A DNA stretch of 64,000 nucleotides, taken from assembly GCA_021234155.1 (NCBI GenBank), contig JAJEKV010000011.1:6867132-6931131 (forward strand), read 5' to 3'. The DNA is from Isoetes taiwanensis. Taxonomy: Eukaryota; Streptophyta; Lycopodiopsida; Isoetales; Isoetaceae. The translations under genes and the position numbers were made by a program. Positions 19,324 through 32,283 of this stretch are shown here, piece after piece. Positions within the stretch are counted from its first letter, which is position 1. The number at the start of each line of letters is the position of its first letter. The notes beneath the pieces were generated by a model. The model ran no database searches. It worked only from the letters and a program-made list of their open reading frames with translations, and was not told the DNA's origin.

Positions 19324-22300
19324 GTCAATGGCATGCAAAATGCTAAATCCACCAAGGCCCCCAATGATGCTGATCAAGGCAAGGAAAAATCCCCAACTAA
19401 TGAAGATGACAAAGATGATGGCAAAGGAAAGGAAAAGACCAGAAATAAAAAGGATGATGCCAAAGGAAAGGAAATTGTACTTTATGCTCGGGTCGATTAG
19501 AAAAACAAAAAGGTCAAGATATTGCATGCATGCAACAGAGAGGCAGTAGGAGAAGGGATTATTGTTCTAGCAGATCCTATCAATGCAGTGAATGATGAAA
19601 GATTAGGGGAGGACAGGTTAGGTGTGGCAATCTCAAAATTATATGACAATTGGAAGGAAAAGGGTTCAGGCAAACAAGAATGCCTTGCTTGTGTGAAGCA
19701 ACTAGAGGTTCCAACTATTGTTGCATGGCCTAGGGACAGTATTCAACTGGAGGGGAACTACACGTTTCAACATGGCATGTCCTTTGCATTGTTTTCTCGT
19801 CTTCCTTATTCGGTTTTAACACTACTGAAATCCTTATGCAGGTTGTGTATCTCTTCCTTAATGAACATCTAGTAGCAAAAGGAGTTGTGGGGCAAATGAC
19901 ACAATGCCACTTCAAGGAAATACCGAATGGAGTAGTGAGCGTAGGTGTGGAGGAAGTGATCGAAGGCCACCATACCCTTCCTTGGCCAACTCTAGATGCA
20001 AACACAATAGCAGAAGCCAGGGGCTCATTCGTTCTCTGGAGAAGTGTAGATGCTCGTGAGTCGTCTGTTAATGACGTCCCCAGCAAAAGACAGCGGACAG
20101 AGGTGGGAAAGGAGACACAACCGCTGACAAGATATACCCTTCTTGAAAAGGATTGTGAGATATGGCACTCTTGCGACTCCATTATCGCCGGAAAGGGATT
20201 CATATCATTCACTGGCCCCGACGATAAAGTTTGTGACCAGTTTCTGGGTTTTAAGTTTGTGGGAGTATCTGTAACTGAAGGTTTCCCTCCCCTTTTTGAA
20301 GTGAACATCCGTTGCCAGGGTTGCTTGCAGCTGCCGAAACCGAGGATGCTCGTGAGATGGAACAATGACCTCGTCCGTGTTGATGGAATGAAGGTCTCGG
20401 AGATATTGACCGCAGCACCGCAACAGGAAGCAGATATAGTGTCCAGCCAGGGCAGCTCAGAGCATCAGAAGCACCCAAATTATGAGAAGAGAAACGACAT
20501 TACACTTTTCATTCCCGACAGCCCAGGAAGGTTGTAAGGCCACCAAACTTGTTCGTCTCACCACTCAGAATGCTATCCTCAGTTACATGAGGACTTTGTG
20601 CTGCAAGAATAGGTGTTGCGTCAAGTTCTCTACCAATCAAGTTGTTAACATGCGAAAGGAATTCCTTGCCATGAAATCTAGTGATAGGGTTACTTTTGTT
20701 TATGACATGTTCGGCAACAACATGAAAGGTCGAAGAGTGGGACGACTAGTGCTGCAAGGGAATCTCGTTTGCGAAAGGGCGTGGTACCTTGGTCTCGGGA
20801 TCTCAAAGTTGGCATATCTGAAATGGAAGGCCCAATTCCTTGAGGGTGTACGCAAGGCCGAACATGGTAACTGTGGCACCTTGAAGCCTCGCTCCTCGAC
20901 ATTGGCATGTGAGGTCATGTTTTCCATGTTTGTGAGGGAAAACTGTGAATCTTTGCCCCACCGCAGTAGGAGAAACGAGGAGGGGATAAGAGAGAACGTC
21001 AAGAAGTTGCCTGCAATGTTTACGAAGTCCAGCATTCTAGAAGAGGTTAATGCAGAGGTTGTGGCATTGACTGGCAAGAAGGTATCACCGACAGGTTTTC
21101 ATAGAACATGGAGGCGGAGCTTCCGGGATGTCAGTATCGCAAAGAAAATTGCATTCTCCAAATGCGATACGTGCGAGGTGATCCGTACAAAGTTACTGAA
21201 GACCAAAGATGAAGGAGAGAGGAGGATGCTGCATGATGAAAGAAGAGCGCATAGACTAGAGTAGGCCTCGTGTCGCACACAGTACTGGTCGTGGAGATTA
21301 TACTCCCACAGGTATCTCGGCCAATATTTTTGTATTATTCACGACAAAATAAATCAAGCGAAAACAATGATTCTGAAATTGCAACAATCTGTAAAGTCTC
21401 TCTGGAGACTTGACAAGCTCAAAACGTCATTGACTGGTGCACTGACTCATGGTCATGGAAATGGAAGCTATGGAAACTTTGCCCTGGACTTATGGCCAGA
21501 TGACTCCAACTTCCATGTAGGTTCTTTGAATAGCATCTTGAAGAGATTAGAGATGGGGCACGAGTGTGCAGGAGGCCACCTGTCAATGCCGGAATCATCT
21601 GCTCCAAAATGGGTGTCCTACTTGCGAGACACCGCGACCTTGGAGTCAAAGTTGTCACTATCCAATAGCAGCATACCTGCTAATTTGCCACAGGCAGAGG
21701 GACCATCATTGAAGCCTCTGCCCAAGATACTGTATTTGCAGCTGGACAACGCATCTGGACAGAACAAGAATAGGTATGTCTTCTCCTATCTTTCTTACCT
21801 AGTATATCTTGGTGTGTTTGAAGAGATTGAGCTAGGGTTCATGATGCCTGGTCATACACATGATGATATCGATGCCTTGTTTGGTAACTTCTCCACATCT
21901 TTAAAGAAGGCTGAGGTGCTCACAATGCCAGAACTACTGTATGAATTCCACAAATGCAACTTGAATACACCTGTGCCCTATGTTGTTGACAAAGTTCCGG
22001 ATTGGAAGGGTTTTATAGAAGGGTACATACCAGATGGGGATGATAGATTGACAGGTCATACCACCCCTCTAACTTTCAGATTCGCTATGAATGGTGATTG
22101 GCCAGTCATGTATTACAAAACTCGACCCACTTACTTGGATTGGTTGCCTGCTGGTGGAATAAAGATGTGGAAAGAAAAAGAGGACGGGAAGCCCATGATG
22201 CCAGTTGGATATCCTAAGCTGCTTCCTCCCAAGAAATCGGTGAAACGAAACAGTATCCACAAGCATATATTGCATTGGGTTGCTTGTTCAACTAGTAACA

Positions 22301-22879
22301 AGGGTGTACTCGGCACAGTTCACGTCCACGATTGAATATTGGATGAAGCTCTTGCAAGAACTGGGGAACATCAGCAGTGACGAAGGCACTTATTATAACT
22401 TCTGGCCACGTACTAGGCAAGCGCGAGCTCCACCTGATGTACCTGTAGTGGTGGAGCCAATTGCTACTATCACTTCTCCTTATGTCGGCCCCTGGGAGGA
22501 CAAACCTGTACCGGAATTCAATCCATACAAAGATTTGAAGAAAGGTATGTTTATTATGGCACACCTTGATGATGTGCTGTGCTCAACTTGGATGGGCCTA
22601 GCTACTGAGGAGCCACAAATGGATGATAAGAAGGAGAACTTTGAGACTATTCTGGGGACTTGGTGGGAGCCAATCCCGGTGAGGAACCAAGTCTACCCAG
22701 CTAATTATGCCAATTTCTGGAAGAAGAGATGGAGGCCAACGACTGCAAGTGACCGCATAGAAGTAGAGACTATCGACAACGCTTGGGAGCTATCAAACAA
22801 GAAGAAGATACCTAATACTATTAAGATACCCGTGCATGCTGCTGAGGCATATGCAGCACTCGCAGGGGATGTCAATTAG
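19324..22879 (+). pseudogene. DUF8039/DUF7869 transposase gene, decayed
   Basis: Begins after an acceptor (CATTTTAG|GTCAAT) with a charged head (GKGKEKTRNKKDD), a first DUF8039-like domain (ADPINAVND, PTIVAWPRD, ~19,530-19,740), a second after an acceptor at 19,840 (VEEVIEGHHTLPWP), and a zinc/HTH-type region (20,540-21,264: CERAWYLGLGISKLAY, FSKCDTCEVIRTK). A DUF7869-type domain, likely an RNase H-fold transposase core, follows: LQLDNASGQNKNRYVFSYL, GHTHDDIDALFG (21,740-21,890). The end is EYWMKLLQELG and FWPRTRQ. Lesions: TAG 19,498-19,500, TAG 21,262-21,264 (CAG would restore Q in HRLEQASC), and frameshifts near 20,530 and 22,300. A dead autonomous transposon whose ends I could not locate. 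Confidence 0.7.
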
Positions 22880-24456
22880 TGTATGAAAAAGAGTCATTCA
22901 TGCAAGTGTGGCAAAAAATGGTCCATAAATTCAGGTATTGTCCATAATTAATGAAATTGTGCTTACTAGCTTAAATTTCTCATGCTACCATTGTACATGC
23001 TGACCAACAAGTTATCCTGCTTGCTCTTTTTAGGTCCCATTTGAGGTTGAATAAATTATATAATTATCAGGCTTGCCAAACCCTCTTTACAACATTTCTT
23101 GCATTCTTAACCTATCCACTTGTCATGCCACATCATCAAAAAACATTTTGCACCATTAGATTCATAAAGTTTACATCTGTCGGCCAAGGAAAATAGAAAA
23201 TGCACAGAAAATAACATCCCTTCTTCACCCCCTTCTTCCACGATTTTCTTTGCCTCGAGGAAAGTTCCCGAGGAAAGCTATGACATGCATGGGCGATAAA
23301 GAAACGCTTGTGAAAAGAGAGCTTTTAGTTCGAGTAAGGAGATCTCTCTTCTGGCCAGACAAGTGAGAAGTTCGTCGGGTAAGGAAGAAGTTAGATAAGT
23401 GAAAATTTTGTCTTCCTTCTTTCTACTGGCCAATCATGAAGTAGATTTCTTTTCTTAAACGCTACCTCGAGGTCTGGCTATGGAAGTGAGTCTCGGCAAA
23501 CACGTCATCTTCTTTGCAGAGGATAACAATTCTACATGCCAACCTATAAAATGAATCCTTTGGACATTTTAGGTCCATGTTCCTTTCTGCATTATTTTGT
23601 CTGCATAAAAGCTCATCCAGGGGTTCTTATATTCGGTCCATGTTTCAAGTAAATGCTCATGTTGCAGCTTCAACATTAAATAGTTCGATATTAATCTCAA
23701 GGAGCTCTTTCATGCATTCTCTGTTTAGCATCCGTTTACCAAGCTTGAGTCAAGTTGATCAGCTACGGCAACAGTGGAGATGAAGATCATATCAACATAT
23801 AAACAAGCTTTTCAAGAAATGGTGATCATCGAGGAAGATTCAAAAGCAAAAACAAAGTAGAAGGATTTTTAAGAAGATTGAACGATGCATTCTTTCTAGC
23901 TCCAGTGTAATTTGTGTCCCAAACTTCAAAGGCAGATTCGACCGATAATTCATGCTCTAAAAGTAGGGTTAGCCCTTGCTTAAGGCTCCCTTATGATGCT
24001 TATTGAGTTCTCAAGATCTAGTATAACAAAGAATGCAGTTTGGGCTCTTATGGCTGTAATGGTCATCTTTGAATTCTCAGTTGGTAAAGAATTATTACCT
24101 TAATCTCTGTTCCTTTCCAATTTAATCAAGTTTGTTTTTCGTAAGCAAATAAACACTTCTAAAAAAATGTATATTTTCTTCTTAATCAAATTTTTTGGAG
24201 GAGCAACTTTGAAAGGGATTAAGTAGAGGGATTGGATTGTTCATAGCTAGACTTGCTGCATTAGGGGTCTCACATTTGGCTGACTTTGCAGGATTTACAG
24301 TGGAAACTATAATAACTTGCCTTACTATCTTCTTTCCAGGTATCATTAAGTTAGACATTGATGATAAAGAAAGATTTGAATATGGGGCGGTGATTTTTCT
24401 CCTTACTTCCCTTGTATTATCATATCCAGCCGTCAAAATGATGTTTCGATTAGCAA
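22880..24456. other. No gene recognised
   Basis: AT-rich, unique-looking sequence with short open frames only (at most 96 codons) and no motif. Confidence 0.4.
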
Positions 24457-24516
24457 TGTGACGACCATACATGTATTCGTATCATATGAGCATTATACTC
24501 GTATATGGTCGTCACA
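24457..24516. repeat. 60-bp inverted repeat with TGTGACG termini
   Basis: 13-bp arms TGTGACGACCATA and TATGGTCGTCACA flank a 34-nt AT-rich loop. The outer seven bases are the same as the ends of the candidate solo LTR at 25,278-26,768, so this may be the two ends of a related element joined after deletion. Confidence 0.65.
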
Positions 24517-24534
24517 CAAATGCAAAAAGGTAGT

Positions 24535-24603
24535 TGCACGAAGCAGGGTTTAAACTCACAACCTTCTAGTTGGGAGTCAAGCACCTTTGCCTAGTGCGCT
24601 ACC
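24535..24603 (-). tRNA. tRNA-like sequence (possible SINE head)
   Basis: On the minus strand GGTAGCGCACTAGGC matches an RNA polymerase III A box, and GGTTGTGAGTTTAAACC, 30-odd nt further, a worn B box. The middle could form an anticodon arm with CCC in the loop. Arms mispair, so it is more likely a tRNA-derived SINE or relic than a working tRNA. Confidence 0.4.
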
Positions 24604-25277
24604 AATACTTGTTGAAGATATTCCCTCATGTCTTCCTCATATACAGAGCTGTTACCATGAGGTTCTAGAATATTCTAGAACCTACATGCATGCACGATAC
24701 TTGGCGTGCTCTCACCCATTGGAGTGGCGCGATTCTGACCGTTGGCCTAGATATATAAGGAGGCACCTACTTCTTGTCAAACCATTCCGGTTCAACACTA
24801 GTCTTGAGCCTTCTAGGCATCTGTCTCGTATTCCTGCTTACCTTCGGGCCATTGTACTCTTGATTTCTGTTCATATGTCAGATTCTTTGTCGGTCTTGGC
24901 ATATTTCTTCCGTATTTCTTGCATATTTTTCACATATTTTCCTTGTTCTTACGCAGGTTCATGACAAGCAATGCCATAACTAGATTGTTGAGAAACCTAA
25001 TAGGATGTGGCATATGTATAGTAATTTGCATAATCGTCTGTCCAATTTAGGCTTTACACAACAAGATGGCGCAGAATCTAGACAATCTTGTCAAATTAAT
25101 GGAAGGCAAATCGGTCACTTAGATCCATGTGACTTGGTGGTTTCTAACAATAGGGTTCTGCAATCTTGAAGATTGTGTAGCTGCATATTTGGAAGGATCT
25201 TCCACCTCAGCTAGAGATGCCATAGGTGAGCATGTACAAAGATTATTAGTCTTTGATCAAGTCAAGTCAAACAAGGG

Positions 25278-26768
25278 TGTGACGTTCCACGTATTTATAC
25301 GGTATATATATATACTATGACACGTCACCAGGGTATAGCTAGACCCTTATGGGTCATTAGGGGATAACTTGGGCTACTCTAGGGCTTTTATTAGCTATGC
25401 TAAATTTTTAGTGAGTTAGATAACCTAATTAGGCTAATTAATGTATTAATTAGCAAAAGTCAGCTAATTAGAGAGTGCCACCTAGCCCAAATCGATTGGC
25501 TAGGGGGAGGACTTGCCCCAAATCGATTTGGGAAGAGTTGGAGGAAAGAGGAGCCACCAGCTACTACAATCAGACCAGAAGAATGGAAGCCTTTCGTGAT
25601 AACGGTTCTAGCCAAGAGACCAGTTAGTTCCTAGATAGGCTGTGCTTCAGCTACCCCTTTGTATGATGAGATGGATGGTTAATTCCTCTATTATGTACTG
25701 TTAAGATGATGATGGATACTTTGCTTATGATTATGTTCTCTCTTTCTATTTCTCCTGTGTGTCTAGGTTTAAGGGTGGGTAGAGACCTGAAAGCTTCTTA
25801 GAAGTAGATATGTCTCTAGGTAGAACCCTAAAGACCCAGTAAATGCAGCCTGTGCACAAGAGGCCACCTGGCTGTATGATGCTATGTTGTGATTCAGCAC
25901 CAGATAATGGGTATGATGGTGAAATGGGGATGGGGTCTTGCCTAGCGTGGTTACAGGACTTCTACAGTGTGCTAGGCTTATAGTTGGTCACTGAAGAGGG
26001 CCGGATATAGGTCTGACACTTTCTGGGTCCTAGTATGAGTGCCTAAATGGACGTCTTGGGGCTCGAATGAGCAGGTGAGCCAGCCTTTAGATTTAAGGGA
26101 GTAAGGCGAGTACAGATGCGGGGGCTGCTGATGTGGAACGTGTTCTCTAGCACACCTAGGGATCCATCAAACCCGGGGAGGGGACGACTCCCTGACCTGC
26201 CTCATCAGGCCGGGGAGATGTAATTTAGAGTAGTCTCATAGGTTGACTCCATGAGATTGCATCTCCAGAAGGCTACAATCATGCCATAGCATGTTCCAGG
26301 CTATCTGCAAAGTGTGCACAGGAGGGGCAGATGGAATGGACTACCCTAGCCATTGTTCTATGCTAGCCAATGCCATGTTATACCTCTGTCTGTTGTTATC
26401 TTGAGGCCTTGACCGTCAGTCGACCCCCCTAGAGTCTGAGCTCGGGATAGAGCCTCTATTGTGGTATATTGCCTATGTTATCTTGTACTTGTACTGTTAT
26501 TTATATGATGATGGATGGACTACCCTTCATGGTGGTATATTATTTTGAACGTGATTGTTGTATGCTAACATGTATGTACGCTTCTGCTATATAGGATTCC
26601 CAAAAGACGTGGGACGAATGACACCTCTGTGTTCCTCACCCGAACATTTGGCCATCCCAAGTGGTTCGAGTTAGACGGAGGGCCTTTCCATGGTGATATA
26701 GTCACCACGGGAGGGAATTTCCTATATTTGTATAGTGGGAGCATCGTATAGATTATGGGAGCGTCACA
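25278..26768. mobile_element. Candidate solo LTR, 1,491 bp
   Basis: The block starts TGTGACG and ends CGTCACA, a perfect 7-bp TG...CA inverted terminus typical of LTRs. Inside there is no coding frame. The flanking five bases (AAGGG and AAATG) match at only three positions, so the target duplication is not convincing. Orientation is unknown. Confidence 0.4.
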
Positions 26769-28456
26769 AAATGATTCCTTGATATGTCGCCGATTGGACT
26801 GAAAATTAAATTTTGATCATGTTTGATTTGTAAGATGGGAGTCCCTACATAGAAAATTCAGGATTTTTTGGTATTCATGTGGATTTGTGGAATATATTAA
26901 CCAGGCATTGTGCTTATATCTCCATGGCCATGCTTGGATGCCTATGGACAGAAAAAAGGCCTTGCGATTCTGGGCAATGGGTTACTTCCAGGTAAATCCT
27001 CGGTTATCATGTTCTGGCGGTTTGGAACTGCGTTTCTGCTTCTAGGACCTGCTCCTAGCTCCCATTGATTGCGGGACCTCCCAAGAATTTGCTTCACTGT
27101 TTCTATGCCACCATACAATATTTGCAATTCACAAACATTCAAACAATATGTCTAAGAAGGTAATACCCGACAGAAAGAAGTCTGATTTTCCTTCCAGTAG
27201 TTGCCAAATTGATTGAGCATCGTAACTGTTCGGTCTCATGCGTGTAGCGACAGCAAGCATTCTTTCTGTTGCTCTGACGCGGCACCTGCTCCGTTAGTAG
27301 CGGCAGCCACAAGAACAAGAAAAAAACAAGCTGCGTTTGGATATTTCGAGATGAACAATAATTTATTTTTTATCCATTCGTTGAGCTATTTCCGCATACA
27401 CTACTATCTATAGACATTACCAATAACATTCTCTCTAGATAACGATTTTTGCCCCCAAAGCTTTGACCTGTTGCACTCGTCATAGAACCGCGATTTGTCG
27501 TAGCAGAGATTCCACTGTCGCACAGAGCAATAGCTTGCCAATAATAATGATTTGTCCATGACAATTTTTCCTATGTTTTGTGGAGGAGACAGTCTTATGT
27601 TGGTGCTTGTAATCCAACAATCAAAATTAAGGGAAGGTGTTCTAGGTAGTACCCCAAAAGTCTAAGGTATTTAGGTAGATACGGTAAAATAAGTTTTTTT
27701 TTTTTCGTTGAATAGAGGCATTTGGAAGAATAATCAAAATATCTGGGCATTTTCGTAATATATATAAACTATAGCGGCATTTTCGATATTTTTCATGATT
27801 TATCAGGCCAAAGACGTTTTAGCTGATCAATGCACCAACAAGTGAGAAAAATAGTCCTCATATTGCACTTTCGTATATCTAGCAAAAAGTATAATTTACA
27901 CTTATGGTGCACAAGAATGTTCCTAATATTACATGATTCCTCTACGCATTTTAGATAAACAGAGCACGTATACCTAAGAGAATGTTTCTATGTCAGATAA
28001 TAACACGACTCCTGAAATGAAGAATCGTATGCCCCTTTCTAATTATCTATTTCTCTAAAATAAATAGTTGATATGGTTCTATTATGTGTTCTAGATATAA
28101 TATGGCCATAAGCTTCCAATGTGATATGCAAGTTACATGCTTTAAGAGTCCATTGCCAAAACATTGCATTATGCTTTCACTGCATATTACTCATGTAGAA
28201 TTAAATTGAATTTTAGAAAGCCTATGCCCTTTTGTCCTAATCTTAAATCCCATGCACATGAACTCAAATATAATATAAGCATGGGTGTTATATAGAGATT
28301 TCAAATTATAGTAGAGTTTGACCCATTTTGAAGCTGAAATGGGTTGAAAAGTATCTATTCGGAGAATGATAAACACAAAGAAGAAATTTTGTCATGCTAG
28401 ACTATTTTATTTCTAGGCAAGGTGGCGAATAAAGATAAAGATAAAGATAAAGAATA
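26769..28456. other. No gene recognised
   Basis: AT-rich sequence. It ends in a short simple repeat (AAAGAT)n at about 28,425-28,453, just outside the Mutator-like element. Confidence 0.4.
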
Positions 28457-28465
28457 GAAGTATAG
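28457..28465. repeat. Left 9-bp target site duplication
   Basis: GAAGTATAG, repeated exactly at 38,154-38,162 on the other side of the element. Confidence 0.9.
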
Positions 28466-29141
28466 GGGTGAAAATATCCTTACCCTGGTTTTGGTGATTC
28501 CATCGCGGTTATTCCCTACCGCGGAATCACAAACCCCAGCGGGATCCGTGCGGAGGCCCGTTTTCATTACGGCGATGCGGCAATAAATTCAATACCGTCA
28601 GCGGAATCACAGCGGTAGAATATCTTGCGGATGGAATCACTGCGTATTTATACCTCGCGAAGGAATCACGGCGACGGAATACCGTCGGACGGAATCCTGC
28701 GGAATTATTCCGCGCGATGGAATCGCGGCGTTGTAATACCGCCCGGATGGAATCTGCGTGAGGATTCCACGAGAAAGGAATCACGCCCGGGGAATACCGT
28801 CGGACGGAATCACCGCGGAATTATTCCACGTGATGGAATCACGGCGTCGTAATCTACCCGGATGGAATCACCGCCGGGGGATCCCACGACGCGGAATCAC
28901 CACCTTACAATTCCGGGCCGGAATCACCATATTACGATTCGATTCGATGGAATCACCAACATCACGAATACCGTCGCCCGGAATCACCAAAGTCGAGATT
29001 CCACCGGGCGGAATCACTTCACCCCGACCATTCCTCCGGCGGAATCACCCAATCTGATTCCTTCGGACGGAATCACCAAAGCAAAAATCGATTCCGTGGG
29101 GTGGAATCACGTCGCCGTGAATCCACCGGATGGAATCACCC
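28466..29141 (+). repeat. Left terminal inverted repeat of the Mutator-like element
   Basis: About 676 bp, rich in CG, and built of units of about 40-50 bp that each end in GGAATCAC. Many form short palindromes with GTGATTCC, for example around TGATTCC(G/A)TCCG. The inner edge is set where similarity to the right TIR stops (CCGGATGGAATCACC). Frames through it are open because of the repeat and are not genes. Confidence 0.85.
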
Positions 29142-29535
29142 AAGTGGAATTCTCCAAACGAATGCATGTTCGACACGTCGCAACATCAAGACCGCATTCA
29201 TGGACCAGATCGACGGCCGTGGTGTCGTCGTGAGTCCAACTCGCCGGGAATTTAAAAACGTGCATCCCCCGCACCCTTTTGTGTACCATGCGATGGAATC
29301 ACCTCCTCTATTCATCCGAGGGATTCACCTGGCATTCCTCTGCTCTAGGACGGCATCGGGGAGCTCGGGATGGATTTGGACGAGAGGATCGAGGAGGTTA
29401 GTGCCTGAAACAACTGATTTGCATGTCCTTGCAGCGGGGCAAGCTCTGATAGCATTTTTATTGACAGCTGCAATCAGGCATTTGGCAAACAGACCCTGCA
29501 GAAGGGCATTTTGATCCGCGATCCGCCACAGGGTT

Positions 29536-31680
29536 ATGTTAGAGCACCAGAGTCCTGAACCAGAAGGAGGAGGTAGTCAACCGGTTTGGGTGTGCCACAT
29601 TCCCACCTCACGGGTTGGGGATTTCATAGCCGGGGAGCAAAAAAGTGGGGAAGCACCATGCAGTTTCTACATAAGAAGCTCTCAAAGAAATAAAGAGCTA
29701 TCCAAACCGGGCAAAGGTTCATATTTGACTTTGAAGAGGTGTGAATTTCCTTTCCCTAGCTTGTGATAATTTATTTGGATTTTAAAGCTTGCGATTCATT
29801 CCTGTGCAACAAAGGTACTTGGTGTGTCTTTGGGCGTAAGACAATTCGAGAACACTCATGTTGTTGAGGATCGACGCCCCCTCGAGGCCAAAGAAGGAAG
29901 AGGATTGAGAGAGGGGAGAGTGTTAGAAGGGGTTGCCAATGTCATTTTACTTTGAAACGACTCTATCTTCTTCCCAATTGCACTCAAATTACCTATCACA
30001 AATGGGATCATGTGAACAAGCAAGGTGCAATCTGCCATGGTAAAGCACAACCTATTGAGAAAGGGTTGAGGTATAGGCTAGCAACAAGTGGGCTCGCACC
30101 GAAAAGAAAGAATGGATCAAACAGGAAGCTAGTGCACTATATAACACCTAGAATGGTGATGAACATCCACCAGGAGGGTGAACTTGAAGAAAGAACTGGT
30201 TGGTTTGGAGGGGTTGTGTAGGGACGACATGTTGAAGATGCATGATGTCTACAATATTGATAAATTGGTGGCTCGAAATGTATGGAAGTTGCATGAAGAC
30301 CAAGCAACAAGCATCAACATGTGGGTCCAACAACACCAAGATTGTGTCTTCCACTACGAACAAGGTGACATCTTTCAACTTGGGGTCATGACTCCCATTC
30401 AAAGGGATGCCATGGTGAGATTCGGAAAGGATAGAGCTATATGCCTTGACTCCACCTACAAGACAAACGAGAAGAGGTTTGGTTGCTCTTTTTTAGGTTT
30501 CTTGGAAATTAGGTTTGCTAAAGCGTGTTTCTATTTACATAGGTATTACCTCTTCACTCTCATTGGATTCGATGACCACTTCAATGGGCTGCCACTGGCT
30601 TGGATAATCACGAATACCCAAAAGAAAGAGACAATAGCTAGATGGTTGGAAGCTATGAAAGTGTGGATTGACCATCACGACGACACTTGGAAGCCCTCAT
30701 GTTTTATCACCGATTCTTGTGACGCCGAAGTACAGGCGATAAAGAAGGTAACATTGTTTGCTAGTTTTCCTCATTTTCATTCTAGCTTATTTGGTTCCAT
30801 ACTAACCCATGTGTCAACTTTCCACCTCCACCATAGGTTTTCCCTACCGTACGTGTCAACCTTTGCATCTGGCACGTGAGGAGAGATTGGTTGAAGTGGT
30901 TGACAAAGAACGTGAAGAATAAAGATTTGAGGAACCAAATGTTCAAGGAGTTGGGCGAGATCATGTATGGAACAAAGTGTCCCCCAGGTAACAATGAGTA
31001 TGGGGATGATTACATACAGGCTGTTAGAGAAGAGGCTTCGAGGAAGTTGGAAGCATTAAAGAGAAAGTACCCACAATATCCAAAGTTGGCGGCCTACATG
31101 AGTCAAGAGTGGACTCGCAACATTTGTGATTGGGTCCTGGCCACAAGAATGTTTCCCCATTCCAATCAAGAAACCAATGCTGCAATAGAGGCTTCGCACA
31201 AGGCACTAAAATTGCGCCTCGGGATTTCCAAGTCCCAGTTAAAGGGCAGAAGGATAGATTGGCTACTTCACATGCTTGTCCATGATGTGGAGACCCACAT
31301 GGCATACTCTAGGTAATTACTGGAAGTGACTAAAATTTGCTTCATGTATGCACTAACCCTCCATATTGTATCATTTGCTTGCTGACAGGGGGTTGAAGGA
31401 AGCTGGTTTTGTGATAAACACATCACAAGAGCAAATTATAGAGTCGGCTATTCGCGGGGCTAGGCAAATTCCCGATGATGCAGTCACATTCGTGGACCTC
31501 GATGGAGGAGAGGCCTATGTCCAAACTCTCGATTTGAACCGCCAACCCTACTTTGTCAATGGGGCAAATAAGAATTGGGCGAAGTTGTGATTGCCCATGG
31601 GGGCCAAGGGGAACATTTGCAAACACCAAGTGAAGGTTATCCAAATGATGGATAGGTACAGGGGATCAAGATCTCCTTGA
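29536..31680 (+). pseudogene. MULE transposase with zinc-binding head and SWIM tail (damaged)
   Basis: N-terminal exon PVWVCHIPTSRVGDFIAG; a C-x-C...H...CHG zinc-binding segment (GCQCHFTLKRLY, ~29,930-30,040); then the DDE core of MULE transposases: LDSTYKTNEKR, YYLFTLIGFDDHFNGLPLAW, FITDSCDAEVQAIKK, VRVNLCIWHVRRDWLKW. Introns at 30,477-30,542, 30,748-30,836 and about 31,314-31,388 have clean GT-AG ends and restore the frame. The last part holds a SWIM zinc motif, split by a 1-nt deletion: TGT GAT TGC in one frame, then MGAKGNICKHQVKV in the other, ending at 31,680. Further frameshifts lie near 29,880 and 30,210. It would cut and insert the element via the 680-bp TIRs. The catalytic Asp residues are present. 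Confidence 0.7.
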
Positions 31681-32283
31681 AGTTCTAGGGTCCCAACATG
31701 GAAATGCATCGGTGGCATGGAGCTCTTAGCCCATGTAGATCTGGTAACACCCATGCCAATATCCTTGAAGGGCCGAGGTGGACATAACTAGTCTACAAGA
31801 TGATATTAAACCAACCCCAAGAGTTGGCTTGCGGTGGAAGATGCTAGGGCATCTTTGGAGTCTTGTGTTGCTAGGGTTATGGGCGGGCCTCAAAGGATCC
31901 CACCCTCCTCATAGCCACCGAAGTGATGATGAGACAGACTTGACACAAGACTCGAAAGGATGAATGAGGAGGAGGCCAATGACACAACCATAACATCTCC
32001 GCCGGTTTTGAGGGAAGAGGAGGCCTATGGCATGAGTCTTGCTAGGGTGAAACCACTCTTGGAAATAGGGAAGAAGGAAGCAAAAGAAAAGGAAAGTTAG
32101 TTGGAAGGAATATGAAATGGAAAACCTTGCCTAGATGTATTAATACTCTATGTATAACCCTAACTACTACATGTATAAATAGTCTATGTATAACCTCGAC
32201 TACTCCATGAAATAGTACTTTCGATGTATAAATACTCCATACACTTCAATCCCATGTGCCAAGTCACCATACACTCCAATCCC

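Noticed and set aside
28625-29233. Several 75-137-codon ORFs in the left TIR, and their mirror ORFs at 37,516-38,066
   Set aside because: They arise from the GGAATCACC repeat being free of stops in some frames. Peptides such as GITTVEI...WNH repeats are repeat translations.
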